Shown in pieces: positions 1-5,606 of a DNA stretch of 5,606 bases. The stretch comes from Hyphomicrobiales bacterium (GTDB lineage Bacteria > Pseudomonadota > Alphaproteobacteria > Rhizobiales > JALURZ01), in contig JALURZ010000055.1 of the NCBI GenBank assembly GCA_027058735.1, forward strand, positions 1 to 5,606. The letters run 5' to 3'. Numbering within the stretch: position 1 is the first letter of the stretch; each line of letters starts with the position of its first letter. The translations under genes were made by a program, and so were the position numbers. The notes under the pieces are model-generated. The model saw nothing but the letters and a program-made list of their open reading frames with translations, was not told the DNA's origin and made no database searches.

Positions 1-1
1 T

Positions 2-793
2 GATACAGCGGCGCGACAGGGGCAATTCGCCATCGACGAGAGGCTGCCGACGCCGCTGTATCACCAGATTTATCTGGTGTTCCGCAACAAGATCCTGAAT
101 GACGAATATCCCCATGACAGCATCCTGCCGGGCGAAGAGGAGGTGGCGCGGCGGTTTGGCGTGTCGCGGATCACCGCCAAGCGGGCGATCAATGAACTGG
201 CGGCCGACGGCTTTGTGGTGCGCGAGCGCGGGCGCGGCACACGCGTCGTCTACCGGGCGCCGGCGACACCGGTGCGCGCCAGCGTCGAGGGATTGCTGGA
301 AAACCTCCTGCAGATGGGCCTCAAGACCGAGGTCGAACTGCTCGAATTCGGCTATGTGCCGCCGGTCAAGGATGTGGTGCGCGCGCTGCAATGCGAGGAT
401 GGCGACATCGTCCAGCGCGCGGTGCGGGTGCGCCGGCTGGAAGGCGAGCCGTTTTCCCATCTGACCACCCATGTGCCCGAGGATATCGGGCGCTCCTACC
501 GGCGTGAGGATCTGGCCACCCGTCCGCTGTTGTCGCTGCTTGAGCGCGGCGGCGTCGTGGTCACCAGCGCGGAGCAGACCATCACCGCCACCCTGGCCGA
601 CACCGAGACGGCGCCCGCGCTCGCTACCCAATTCGGCTCCCCCCTGCTGCGCATCGACCGCATTGTCTATGACCAGAACGACCGGCCGGTCGAATACATC
701 GCCGCGCTGTACCGCTCGGATCTCTATCAGTACCGCATGATGCTTTCGCGCGTGCAGAACGAACAGATCAACACCTGGTCCACCGTGGACTAG
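2..793 (+). CDS. GntR family (HutC-type) transcriptional regulator, 5' partial
   Basis: A DNA-binding repressor or activator of the GntR superfamily, HutC subfamily. The frame is open from base 2 with no ATG, GTG or TTG before the GTG at 77. That GTG lies inside the first helix of the winged helix-turn-helix domain, because in-frame residues upstream (PTPLYHQIYL) already match the family, so the true start is left of the window. Counting from the first visible codon, the DNA-binding domain covers about residues 16-83, with the recognition region FGVSRITAKRAINEL near 52-66 and the wing GRGTR at 77-81. The rest, about residues 95-250, matches a UTRA ligand-binding domain, which in this family binds a small effector and alters DNA binding. 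The stop TAG is 31 bases before the binding-protein gene on the same strand, so it is probably co-transcribed with the transporter and regulates its own operon. The effector cannot be named from sequence. Confidence 0.93.
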   Translation, partial: DTAARQGQFAIDERLPTPLYHQIYLVFRNKILNDEYPHDSILPGEEEVARRFGVSRITAKRAINELAADGFVVRERGRGTRVVYRAPATPVRASVEGLLENLLQMGLKTEVELLEFGYVPPVKDVVRALQCEDGDIVQRAVRVRRLEGEPFSHLTTHVPEDIGRSYRREDLATRPLLSLLERGGVVVTSAEQTITATLADTETAPALATQFGSPLLRIDRIVYDQNDRPVEYIAALYRSDLYQYRMMLSRVQNEQINTWSTVD

Positions 794-810
794 GACAAAC
801 GCTCACAATC

Positions 811-816
811 AGGGAG
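811..816 (+). promoter_or_regulatory. Strong Shine-Dalgarno site of the solute-binding protein gene
   Basis: The sequence AGGGAG lies 8 bases before the ATG at 825, which is near-ideal spacing. It fixes the start codon and predicts strong translation of the binding protein. No promoter-like -35/-10 pair is evident in the 31-base gap between the regulator stop and this gene, which fits read-through transcription from upstream. Confidence 0.8.
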
Positions 817-824
817 ACAAATCT

Positions 825-2066
825 ATGAGCAACGACACAAAGGCCACCAGATACAAACTCAACCGCCGCGGCTTCGTCAAAGGTGCCGCCGCCGGTTCGG
901 CGGTCGCTGTGGCCGGCATCGCCGGTTTTCCGCACATCGCCAGGGCCCAGGCGGCGGTCAAGCTGGGTGTCCTTCATCCGGTGACCGGGTTCCTGCAGTT
1001 TTCCGGCGGCCAGTGCCGCTACGGCGCGCTGATGGCCATCGAGGAGATCAATGCCTCCGGCGGCATCAAGGCGCTTGGCGGCGCGAAGCTGGAACCGGTG
1101 CTGGGCGATGCCCAGTCGAAAGCCGAAATCGGCGCCGCGGAAGTCGAGAAGCTCAACGAGGCCGGGGTTGCGGCCATCGTCGGCGCATTTTCCAGCGGCA
1201 TCTCGCTGGCCACCACCCAGGCGGCCGCCAAATACGGCATCCCCCATGCGGTCGATGTCGGCGTCAATGACAAGATCGTCGGGCGCGGGCTGGAAAACAC
1301 GTTCCGCTTCGGTCCCGGGTTCGGCGTCATCACCAAGCGCGGTGTCGAAGGCCTGATCGAGATCAACAAGGCGGCGGGCAATCCGGCCAAGCGGATCGTG
1401 ATCGTGCACGAAAACACCACGCCGTTCGGCAGCTACATGGCGGGTCTGATGAAAAAGGGCCTGGAGCCGGCCGGCTTCGAAGTGGTGGAAACCCTTCCCC
1501 ACCCCACCCCGAACAAGGACTTCCGCAACATCGCCCTGAAAATCAAGGAGATCAAGCCGGACGTCATCATTCCCTCGCACTACTATAATGAGGGCGTCTT
1601 GTTCCTGCGCACATTGCAGCGCCAGCGCGTTTCCGCCAAGGGCATCTATTCGGTTCTCGGCGGCGCCTCGTCGCAATACCGCTTCGTCAACGAGTTTCCG
1701 GACGCCGCCAGGAACGTGATGGACTGCAACCACTGGTTCGACCCGGGCAAACCCGCCGCGCTGGGCCAGCGCAAGAAAGTCGAGGCGGCGGGCAAGAGCT
1801 ATTCCTATGAGGTCTTTCTTGCCTACACGGCCGTGAAGTGGATCGCCGATTCAATGGAGCGCGCCGGATCGGCGGACCGCGCCAGGATCATCGAGGCCAT
1901 GGCCTCGAGCACATGGAGCGGTCATTTCATGCCCTATGGCGCGACCAGGATCGTCAAGGGCCAGAACACGGGCGCGCAACCGCTGGTCATGCAGGTCCAG
2001 GGCAGCGAAATCGAAGTGATCGCGCCGTCCGGCTATGCGACCAGAAAGGCGGTGTTCCCGAGCTAG
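825..2066 (+). CDS. Liv/HAAT-type ABC transporter periplasmic substrate-binding protein (Peripla_BP_6 type)
   Basis: A 413-residue extracytoplasmic binding protein that would capture the substrate in the periplasm and deliver it to the LivH/LivM channel. The N-terminus has a twin-arginine-like motif (NRRGFVK, residues 13-19), a small hydrophobic stretch (about 20-35) and a likely cleavage after ARA or ARAQA (residue 41 or 43). The mature part starts with KLGVLHPVTG, typical of the type I periplasmic-binding fold shared with LivJ/LivK and amide-binding proteins. Further family features are YGALMAIEEINASGG near 66-80, the strand around AIVGAFSSG, and RIVIVHENTTPFG near the second lobe. Length is normal for the family. 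Two cysteines remain after processing (C64 and C301); whether they pair is unknown. The gene follows the regulator by 31 bases and precedes livH by 104 bases. The ligand is not readable from sequence; branched-chain amino acids, amides or carboxylic acids are all possible in this family. Confidence 0.95.
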   Translation: MSNDTKATRYKLNRRGFVKGAAAGSAVAVAGIAGFPHIARAQAAVKLGVLHPVTGFLQFSGGQCRYGALMAIEEINASGGIKALGGAKLEPVLGDAQSKAEIGAAEVEKLNEAGVAAIVGAFSSGISLATTQAAAKYGIPHAVDVGVNDKIVGRGLENTFRFGPGFGVITKRGVEGLIEINKAAGNPAKRIVIVHENTTPFGSYMAGLMKKGLEPAGFEVVETLPHPTPNKDFRNIALKIKEIKPDVIIPSHYYNEGVLFLRTLQRQRVSAKGIYSVLGGASSQYRFVNEFPDAARNVMDCNHWFDPGKPAALGQRKKVEAAGKSYSYEVFLAYTAVKWIADSMERAGSADRARIIEAMASSTWSGHFMPYGATRIVKGQNTGAQPLVMQVQGSEIEVIAPSGYATRKAVFPS

Positions 2067-2075
2067 GAACACCGC
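2049..2075 (+). promoter_or_regulatory. Stem-loop around the binding-protein stop codon
   Basis: A perfect 10-bp inverted repeat (GCGGTGTTCC at 2049-2058 and GGAACACCGC at 2066-2075) with a 7-base loop that contains most of the stop codon (TAG at 2064-2066). It has no T-run after it, so it does not look like a simple intrinsic terminator. In binding-protein-dependent transporter operons such structures often protect the 3' end of the binding-protein message; that role is inferred here. Confidence 0.7.
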
Positions 2076-2170
2076 AGGCGCCGGTCGCGCGGGGCAAATG
2101 GCCTGAATCGCAGGGGCGGCGCGCGCTGCCCCTGCCATCCCATTTTGAGATTTTCCGGCAGCGTTCGCTC
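2067..2170. other. 104-bp spacer between binding protein and livH
   Basis: The longest non-coding stretch in the window and the only sizeable gap in the cluster. It contains the 3' arm of the stop-codon hairpin, a second strong hairpin at 2110-2135, and two short T4 runs (2143-2146 and 2151-2154). No convincing sigma-70 promoter was seen. There is no clear Shine-Dalgarno sequence at the usual distance from the livH ATG. Confidence 0.8.
2110..2135 (+). promoter_or_regulatory. GC-rich intergenic stem-loop (attenuator or mRNA-stabilising hairpin)
   Basis: Arms GCAGGGGC (2110-2117) and GCCCCTGC (2128-2135) are perfectly complementary. Pairing can continue inward through one G-U and two G-C pairs to a GCGC tetraloop, giving an 11-bp stem. 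T4 runs lie 7 and 15 bases downstream rather than directly after the stem, so it is a poor match to a full terminator. A partial terminator or an RNase-blocking structure that lowers permease expression relative to the binding protein is the likeliest role, by analogy with other transporter operons. Confidence 0.7.
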
Positions 2171-3070
2171 ATGGATATTCTGGGTCTGCAAATTCCTCTC
2201 TACAGTTGGGAGACCGTCCTGGGCTCGGCCATCAGCGGCGTGTTTCTGGGCTCGATCTATGCTCTTGTCGCGCTCGGCCTGACGCTCATATACGGGGTGC
2301 TGCATATCATCAATTTCGCCCATGGCGCGTTGCTGATGCTGGCCATGTATGCGGTGTTCTTCGTCTGGCACTTCTGGGGCATCGACCCCTATGCGGCGAT
2401 GCTGATCGTGGTGCCGGGGGCGTTCGCGTTCGGCTACGCCCTGCAGCGCTACGTCATCGGCAAGACCAGCCATGGCCGCGACGAGATCATTCTGCTGGTG
2501 ACCCTGGGCATCGCCATCGTCATCGAGAATGCGGCGCTGTTCTTCTTTTCCGCCGATGAACGCTCCGTGCAGGTGCCTTACGATCTGGACGGCATCGATC
2601 TTGGCGTCACCTTCGCGGTCTACCCCGAACTGTTCGCCCTTGGCGGGTCCCTGGCCGTGACCCTGGGCCTGTGGCTGTTCATGACCCGGACCGACACCGG
2701 CAGGGCCATTCGCGGCGTCGCCAAGGAGCGCCAGGGCGCGCGCCTGGTGGGGATCAATGTCGATCATGTCTTCGCCATCACTTTCGGCCTTGGCACCGCC
2801 CTCGTCGCGGTTGCGGCGAGCCTGCTCGCGCCCACCTACACGGTCCATCCGCAGACCGGATATCTGTTCGTTCTGATCGCCTTCACCGTGGTCGTGCTCG
2901 GCGGCATGGGCAGTTTTGTCGGCGCGCTGGCGGGCGGGTTCATCATCGGCATCACCGAGCAACTGGGGCGCCTCTATCTGGGGGAAAGCCTTGGTCTCAT
3001 CACGATTTCCGCGATTTTCATCATGATCCTGCTGTTTCGGCCCACCGGCCTGTTCGGGCACAAGACGTGA
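2171..3070 (+). CDS. livH: Liv-type ABC transporter inner-membrane permease, LivH family
   Basis: A 299-residue polytopic membrane protein forming one half of the translocation channel with LivM. The family signature GSIYALVALGLTLIYGVL (residues 27-44) followed by INFAHG (47-52) is clear. Several further hydrophobic segments follow, including strongly hydrophobic stretches near the middle and the C-terminal part ending in LLFRPTGLFG. The cytoplasmic loop that docks onto the ATPase is recognisable at residues 178-196, ending in the typical LVGIN. The frame is open well upstream into the binding-protein gene, but that part encodes no family-like sequence and the next possible starts after 2171 fall inside the first membrane segment, so the ATG at 2171 is chosen. 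The ATG lacks a good ribosome-binding site. The stop overlaps the livM start. The symbol denotes the family; the substrate may not be an amino acid. Confidence 0.95.
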   Translation: MDILGLQIPLYSWETVLGSAISGVFLGSIYALVALGLTLIYGVLHIINFAHGALLMLAMYAVFFVWHFWGIDPYAAMLIVVPGAFAFGYALQRYVIGKTSHGRDEIILLVTLGIAIVIENAALFFFSADERSVQVPYDLDGIDLGVTFAVYPELFALGGSLAVTLGLWLFMTRTDTGRAIRGVAKERQGARLVGINVDHVFAITFGLGTALVAVAASLLAPTYTVHPQTGYLFVLIAFTVVVLGGMGSFVGALAGGFIIGITEQLGRLYLGESLGLITISAIFIMILLFRPTGLFGHKT

Positions 3071-4092
3071 ACGGGTTCGCGAAAAGCCATCTCGGCTGGC
3101 TGCTGCTGGCGGCGGCACTGCTGGCGGTGCCGGTTTTCGTCAAATCGGGCCGCTGGATCGAGTTTATCGAACTGACCCTGTTCGTCGCGGTTCTCGGGCA
3201 GGGCTGGAACATCCTTGGCGGCTATGGCGGCCAATATTCGTTCGGCCATGCGCTGTTTTTCGGCACCGGCGCCTATATTCAGGCGCTGTTGCAGTTCAAA
3301 TATGGCGTCAGCCCCTGGATCGCCATGTGGTTCGCGGTGTCGGGCGGGGTGTTGGTCGGGCTCTTTGTCGGCTATCTCAGCTTTCGCTATGGCCTGCGCG
3401 GATCCTATTTCGCGCTGATCACGCTGGCCTTCGCGGAAGCGTTTCATGTGGTGGCGCGCTCGTTCATTTCGATCACCGAAGGCGGGCGTGGCGTTCAACT
3501 GGCGCTGAACCGCGATCCGGATCAGGCGATCGCCCTGTTCCAGTTCACCTTCGCCGATCCGTTCCTGAAGAGCTATGGCTACTACTATGTCATTCTGGCG
3601 CTGCTGATGATCGCCTACGGCGCGACCTGGTGGATGGAGCGCAGCCGGTTTGGCGCGCAGCTTGTGGCGCTGCGCGAAAACGAAGACGCCGCCGAGGCGC
3701 TTGGCATCAATACGTTCAGAACCAAGATGGCGGCCATCTGCATGTCGGCGGCCATCACCTCGTCGAGCGGTATCTATTATGTGCAGAAATTCCTGTTCGT
3801 GGATCCCGCCATCGCCTATGGCCCGACGAAGTCGGTCGAGGCTCTGTTCGCGCCGATTATCGGCGGCCTTGGCACGGTGCTGGGGCCGCTGGTGGGATCG
3901 GTCTTTATTCACGGGCTGAGCGAGGTGACCCGCGAAGCCATCGACGCGGTGTGGGGCGCGCGTCCCGGTGTCGATCTCATCTTGTTCGGGATCATCCTGG
4001 TTCTTGTTCTGGGCTTTGCGCCGAAGGGCCTGGTGGGGCTGGCCGAAGCGGCCTGGCGCAGGGTTGCACGCGGCGGGAAGGCGCAGCGATGA
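3067..4092 (+). CDS. livM: Liv-type ABC transporter inner-membrane permease, LivM family
   Basis: A 341-residue membrane protein, partner of LivH in the channel. It begins at GTG 3067, which overlaps the livH stop in a GTGA arrangement; the first in-frame ATG is far inside the protein, so GTG is the only sensible start. The family block GGYGGQYSFGHALFFG (residues 51-66) is a close version of the usual GGYAGQxSLGHAAFFG. The ATPase-docking loop appears as LRENEDAAEALGIN (202-215). About eight to ten hydrophobic segments can be picked out, the last near the C-terminus before FAPKGLVGL. The end is basic (WRRVARGGKAQR), consistent with a cytoplasmic tail. Length is within the family range. The stop overlaps the livG start as ATGA, so translation is probably coupled on both sides. 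Confidence 0.95.
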   Translation: MNGFAKSHLGWLLLAAALLAVPVFVKSGRWIEFIELTLFVAVLGQGWNILGGYGGQYSFGHALFFGTGAYIQALLQFKYGVSPWIAMWFAVSGGVLVGLFVGYLSFRYGLRGSYFALITLAFAEAFHVVARSFISITEGGRGVQLALNRDPDQAIALFQFTFADPFLKSYGYYYVILALLMIAYGATWWMERSRFGAQLVALRENEDAAEALGINTFRTKMAAICMSAAITSSSGIYYVQKFLFVDPAIAYGPTKSVEALFAPIIGGLGTVLGPLVGSVFIHGLSEVTREAIDAVWGARPGVDLILFGIILVLVLGFAPKGLVGLAEAAWRRVARGGKAQR

Positions 4093-4844
4093 TCCTGGAA
4101 GTCAGGTCCATGAGCAAGACCTTCGGCGGCCTCAAGGCGGTGTCGCGGGCAAGCCTCAGTGTCGGGGAGGGCGAGATCGTCTCGCTGATCGGTCCCAACG
4201 GCGCCGGCAAGACGACCCTGTTCGCCATGATCTCGGGGTTTCTCAAGGCGGATGAGGGATCGGTCGCTTTTGCGGGCGTGAATGTCACCGGCTGGCGTCC
4301 CCACAAGGTGTGCCGGCTGGGGCTGGTGCGGACGTTTCAGGTGGTCCAGCCGTTCCCCAATCTGTCGGTCGCCCAGAACATCGCGGTTGGCGCGCATACC
4401 CGTCTGCGCAGCCGCGCCGGGGCGCTCGAAAAAGCGGGCGAAGTCGCCCACGCCGTGGGCATGGGCGACCGGCTCGACATGCCCGCCGGATCGCTGACGG
4501 TTGCCGGGCGCAAGCGGCTGGAACTGGCCCGCGCGCTGGCGACGGAGCCGCGCCTGCTGCTGCTCGACGAGGTGATGGCCGGCCTCAATGCGACGGAAAT
4601 CGACGAGATCATCGGCGTCATCCGCGACATTCGCCAATCCGGCGTCACCATCCTGCTGATCGAGCATGTCATGCGCGCGGTCATGAACCTGTCGGACCGC
4701 ACCTATGTCATCAACAATGGCGTCATGATCGCGGAGGGGACACCAAACGAAGTCACCCAAAAGCCCGAAGTCATCGAAGCCTATCTCGGCCATGGGGCCA
4801 GCGAGCGGCTGGAAGCCATGGGCGCGGGAGGCGGCCATGCTTGA
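4089..4844 (+). CDS. livG: Liv-type ABC transporter ATP-binding protein, LivG family
   Basis: A 251-residue cytoplasmic ATPase that powers import together with LivF. Visible motifs are the Walker A GPNGAGKTT (35-43), Q-loop glutamine in RTFQVVQPF (Q84), Walker B LLLLDE (156-161) with catalytic-type E161, D-loop AGLN (164-167) and H-loop histidine in LLIEHVM (H193). The signature is LTVAGRKRLELARALA (136-151) instead of LSGGQ or LSYGQQ, and Walker B continues DEVMAGLN rather than DEPxxGLN. This combination is, to my recollection, typical of one LivG subgroup and does not indicate decay. The helical region between Q-loop and signature is fairly short. ATG 4089 overlaps the livM stop. An open frame extends far upstream inside livM but encodes nothing family-like. 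The last 8 bases overlap livF. Confidence 0.95.
   Translation: MILEVRSMSKTFGGLKAVSRASLSVGEGEIVSLIGPNGAGKTTLFAMISGFLKADEGSVAFAGVNVTGWRPHKVCRLGLVRTFQVVQPFPNLSVAQNIAVGAHTRLRSRAGALEKAGEVAHAVGMGDRLDMPAGSLTVAGRKRLELARALATEPRLLLLDEVMAGLNATEIDEIIGVIRDIRQSGVTILLIEHVMRAVMNLSDRTYVINNGVMIAEGTPNEVTQKPEVIEAYLGHGASERLEAMGAGGGHA
4826..4831 (+). promoter_or_regulatory. Shine-Dalgarno site of livF inside livG
   Basis: GGGAGG lies 5 bases before the ATG at 4837 and within the last codons of livG. It decides between the ATG at 4837 and an earlier in-frame ATG at 4792; the later start gives MLEVSNLVAGYG, the normal N-terminus of LivF proteins. Confidence 0.75.
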
Positions 4845-5538
4845 GGTGTCCAATCTGGTGGCCGGCTACGGGGCTGTGGAAGTGATTCATGATTTGAGCC
4901 TGCGCGTTGAGACGGGCGAGATCGTCACCTTGCTGGGCAGCAACGGCGCGGGCAAATCCACCCTCAACAACAACATTTCCGGTCTCTATGCGCCGTTCAG
5001 CGGCACGATCAGGTTCGATGGCGTCGATATCACCGGCATGGCGTCTGAAAAAGTGGTCGATATGGGGGTGGTGCAGGTGCCCGAGGGCCGGCGCATCTTT
5101 CCCAATATGCGGGTTCGTGAAAACCTCGAGTTGGGCAGCTACCGGCGCGGCAGGCCCAACCGCGCCGCCAATCTGGAGCGGGTGGTCGCCATATTTCCGC
5201 GCCTCAAGGAACGGTTCGACCAGATGGCGGGAACCCTTTCGGGCGGCGAACAGCAGATGCTCGCCATCGGGCGCGCCTTGATGAGCGAGCCGCGCCTGCT
5301 GATCCTGGACGAGCCCTCGCTCGGCCTCTCGCCGCTTCTTGTCGAAGAGCTGTTCGCCCTGATCGAACGCCTGCACGCGGACGGGCTGTCGATTTTTCTG
5401 GTGGAGCAGAATGTTTTTCAGTCTCTGGGCATTGCCGATCGCGCTTATGTTATCGAGAACGGCGTGGTTGCCATGTCGGGGGCGGCCGGAGAGATGATGC
5501 GGGACCCGCAACTCAAGAAATCCTATCTGGGGCTTTAG
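4837..5538 (+). CDS. livF: Liv-type ABC transporter ATP-binding protein, LivF family
   Basis: A 233-residue cytoplasmic ATPase, partner of LivG. Motifs in order are Walker A GSNGAGKST (34-42), Q-loop region VVQVPEGRRIFPNM (Q80; the PEGRxIFP block is a LivF hallmark), signature LSGGEQQMLAIGRAL (134-148), Walker B LLILDE (154-159), D-loop LGLS (162-165) and LVEQN (188-192), where glutamine Q191 stands at the usual H-loop histidine position, as is common in LivF proteins. After Walker A comes LNNNISGL, encoded by three consecutive AAC codons. Length is normal for LivF. The start at 4837 is supported by a Shine-Dalgarno site and by homology; the in-frame ATG at 4792 would add 15 residues with no family match. 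The gene overlaps livG by 8 bases and stops 5 bases before the next gene. Confidence 0.96.
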   Translation: MLEVSNLVAGYGAVEVIHDLSLRVETGEIVTLLGSNGAGKSTLNNNISGLYAPFSGTIRFDGVDITGMASEKVVDMGVVQVPEGRRIFPNMRVRENLELGSYRRGRPNRAANLERVVAIFPRLKERFDQMAGTLSGGEQQMLAIGRALMSEPRLLILDEPSLGLSPLLVEELFALIERLHADGLSIFLVEQNVFQSLGIADRAYVIENGVVAMSGAAGEMMRDPQLKKSYLGL

Positions 5539-5543
5539 GAAGC

Positions 5544-5606
5544 ATGGCGCAGCGCGGTTCACCGATGACACTGGCGGAAAAAATCGTGGCCCGCGCGGCG
5601 CCATGC
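5544..5606 (+). CDS. Aconitase / 3-isopropylmalate dehydratase large-subunit-like protein, N-terminus only (3' partial)
   Basis: An open frame starts with ATG at 5544 and runs to the window edge (21 codons). From a second in-frame ATG at 5565 it reads MTLAEKIVARAAPC, closely resembling the N-terminus (TLAEKILARAAG type) of the LeuC-like branch of the aconitase superfamily, whose members are iron-sulphur hydro-lyases acting on hydroxy-di- or tricarboxylic acids. AGGAAG overlaps the livF stop but ends only 1 base before the first ATG, so spacing is poor; the 5565 start has no clear ribosome site. Either start is possible. The catalytic region and cysteines lie outside the window, so the assignment rests on about 14 residues. 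The 5-base gap after livF implies membership of the same operon, linking the importer to a catabolic or biosynthetic step on a carboxylic acid. Confidence 0.6.
   Translation, partial: MAQRGSPMTLAEKIVARAAPC

Noticed and set aside
77..79. GTG at 77 as the start of the regulator
   Set aside because: It would remove the first part of the winged-helix domain, whose family-like residues continue upstream in the same frame to the window edge.
778..790. Short palindrome GTCCACCGTGGAC at the end of the regulator gene
   Set aside because: Six-base arms are expected about once by chance in a window this long; nothing else supports an operator here.
768..1733. 321-codon open frame on the minus strand opposite the binding-protein gene
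   Set aside because: It mirrors the codon pattern of the plus-strand gene, has no recognisable family features, and the plus-strand product is clearly real.
2110..2154. Hairpin plus T-runs as a full intrinsic terminator ending the operon
   Set aside because: The T-runs are short (four bases) and separated from the stem by at least 7 bases, and the permease and ATPase genes downstream need the same transcript because no promoter was seen.
1838..2170. N-terminal extension of the livH frame back into the binding-protein gene
   Set aside because: The extra 111 residues show no family similarity and overlap a real gene; ATG 2171 gives a standard LivH start.
2063..3118. 351-codon minus-strand open frame opposite livH
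   Set aside because: The product is rich in D, H, Q, R and G, as expected from reverse reading of membrane-protein codons in GC-rich DNA; no domain is visible.
2974..4853. Long minus-strand open frames (about 312 and 314 codons) opposite livM and livG
   Set aside because: They are antisense shadows of well-supported genes with low-complexity composition and no family match.
4964..4987. LNNNISG after the LivF Walker A (three AAC codons) as an unusual insertion
   Set aside because: Spacing to the following ISGL block is unchanged, so it is substitution within a variable segment; similar Asn-rich variants are, to my recollection, found in other LivF proteins.
4771..5604. 277-codon minus-strand open frame opposite livF
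   Set aside because: Antisense shadow of livF; the composition and lack of motifs argue against a gene.

Overview
The window is GC-rich and almost fully coding, with every gene on the plus strand. Codon choice, the tightly packed gene order and the protein style (an Arg-Arg signal on a Liv-type binding protein, the LivG/LivF variants seen) suggest an alphaproteobacterium, possibly of a Rhizobiales- or Rhodospirillales-like lineage. That is an impression from sequence style; no marker gene here proves it.

Layout: (1) positions 1-793 hold a GntR/HutC-type transcriptional regulator whose 5' end lies outside the window. (2) Positions 825-2066 encode a periplasmic solute-binding protein of the branched-chain amino-acid (HAAT/Liv) type with an Arg-Arg signal peptide. 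(3) A 104-bp gap follows; two strong RNA hairpins lie at this junction, one wrapped around the binding-protein stop codon and one inside the gap. (4) Positions 2171-5538 hold the rest of the ABC importer, in the order LivH permease, LivM permease, LivG ATPase, LivF ATPase. Each junction overlaps by 4 to 8 bases (GTGA, ATGA and an 8-base overlap), which points to translational coupling. (5) Five bases after livF a new reading frame opens at 5544 and runs off the window. Its first residues resemble the N-terminus of the aconitase / 3-isopropylmalate dehydratase large-subunit family.

Working model: this is one operon in which a GntR regulator, probably sensing the substrate or a breakdown product through its UTRA domain, controls a five-part high-affinity importer and at least one downstream hydro-lyase-like enzyme. 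The catabolic gene after livF raises the possibility that the imported compound is a hydroxy- or unsaturated carboxylic acid rather than leucine, isoleucine or valine. The sequence alone does not fix the substrate.

Most of the window is a well-formed example of a known system. The points most worth checking are the paired hairpins between the binding protein and the permeases, the linkage to an aconitase-family enzyme, and the asymmetry between the two predicted ATP sites. No RNA genes, mobile elements, CRISPR arrays or gene-free stretches over about 100 bases were seen.
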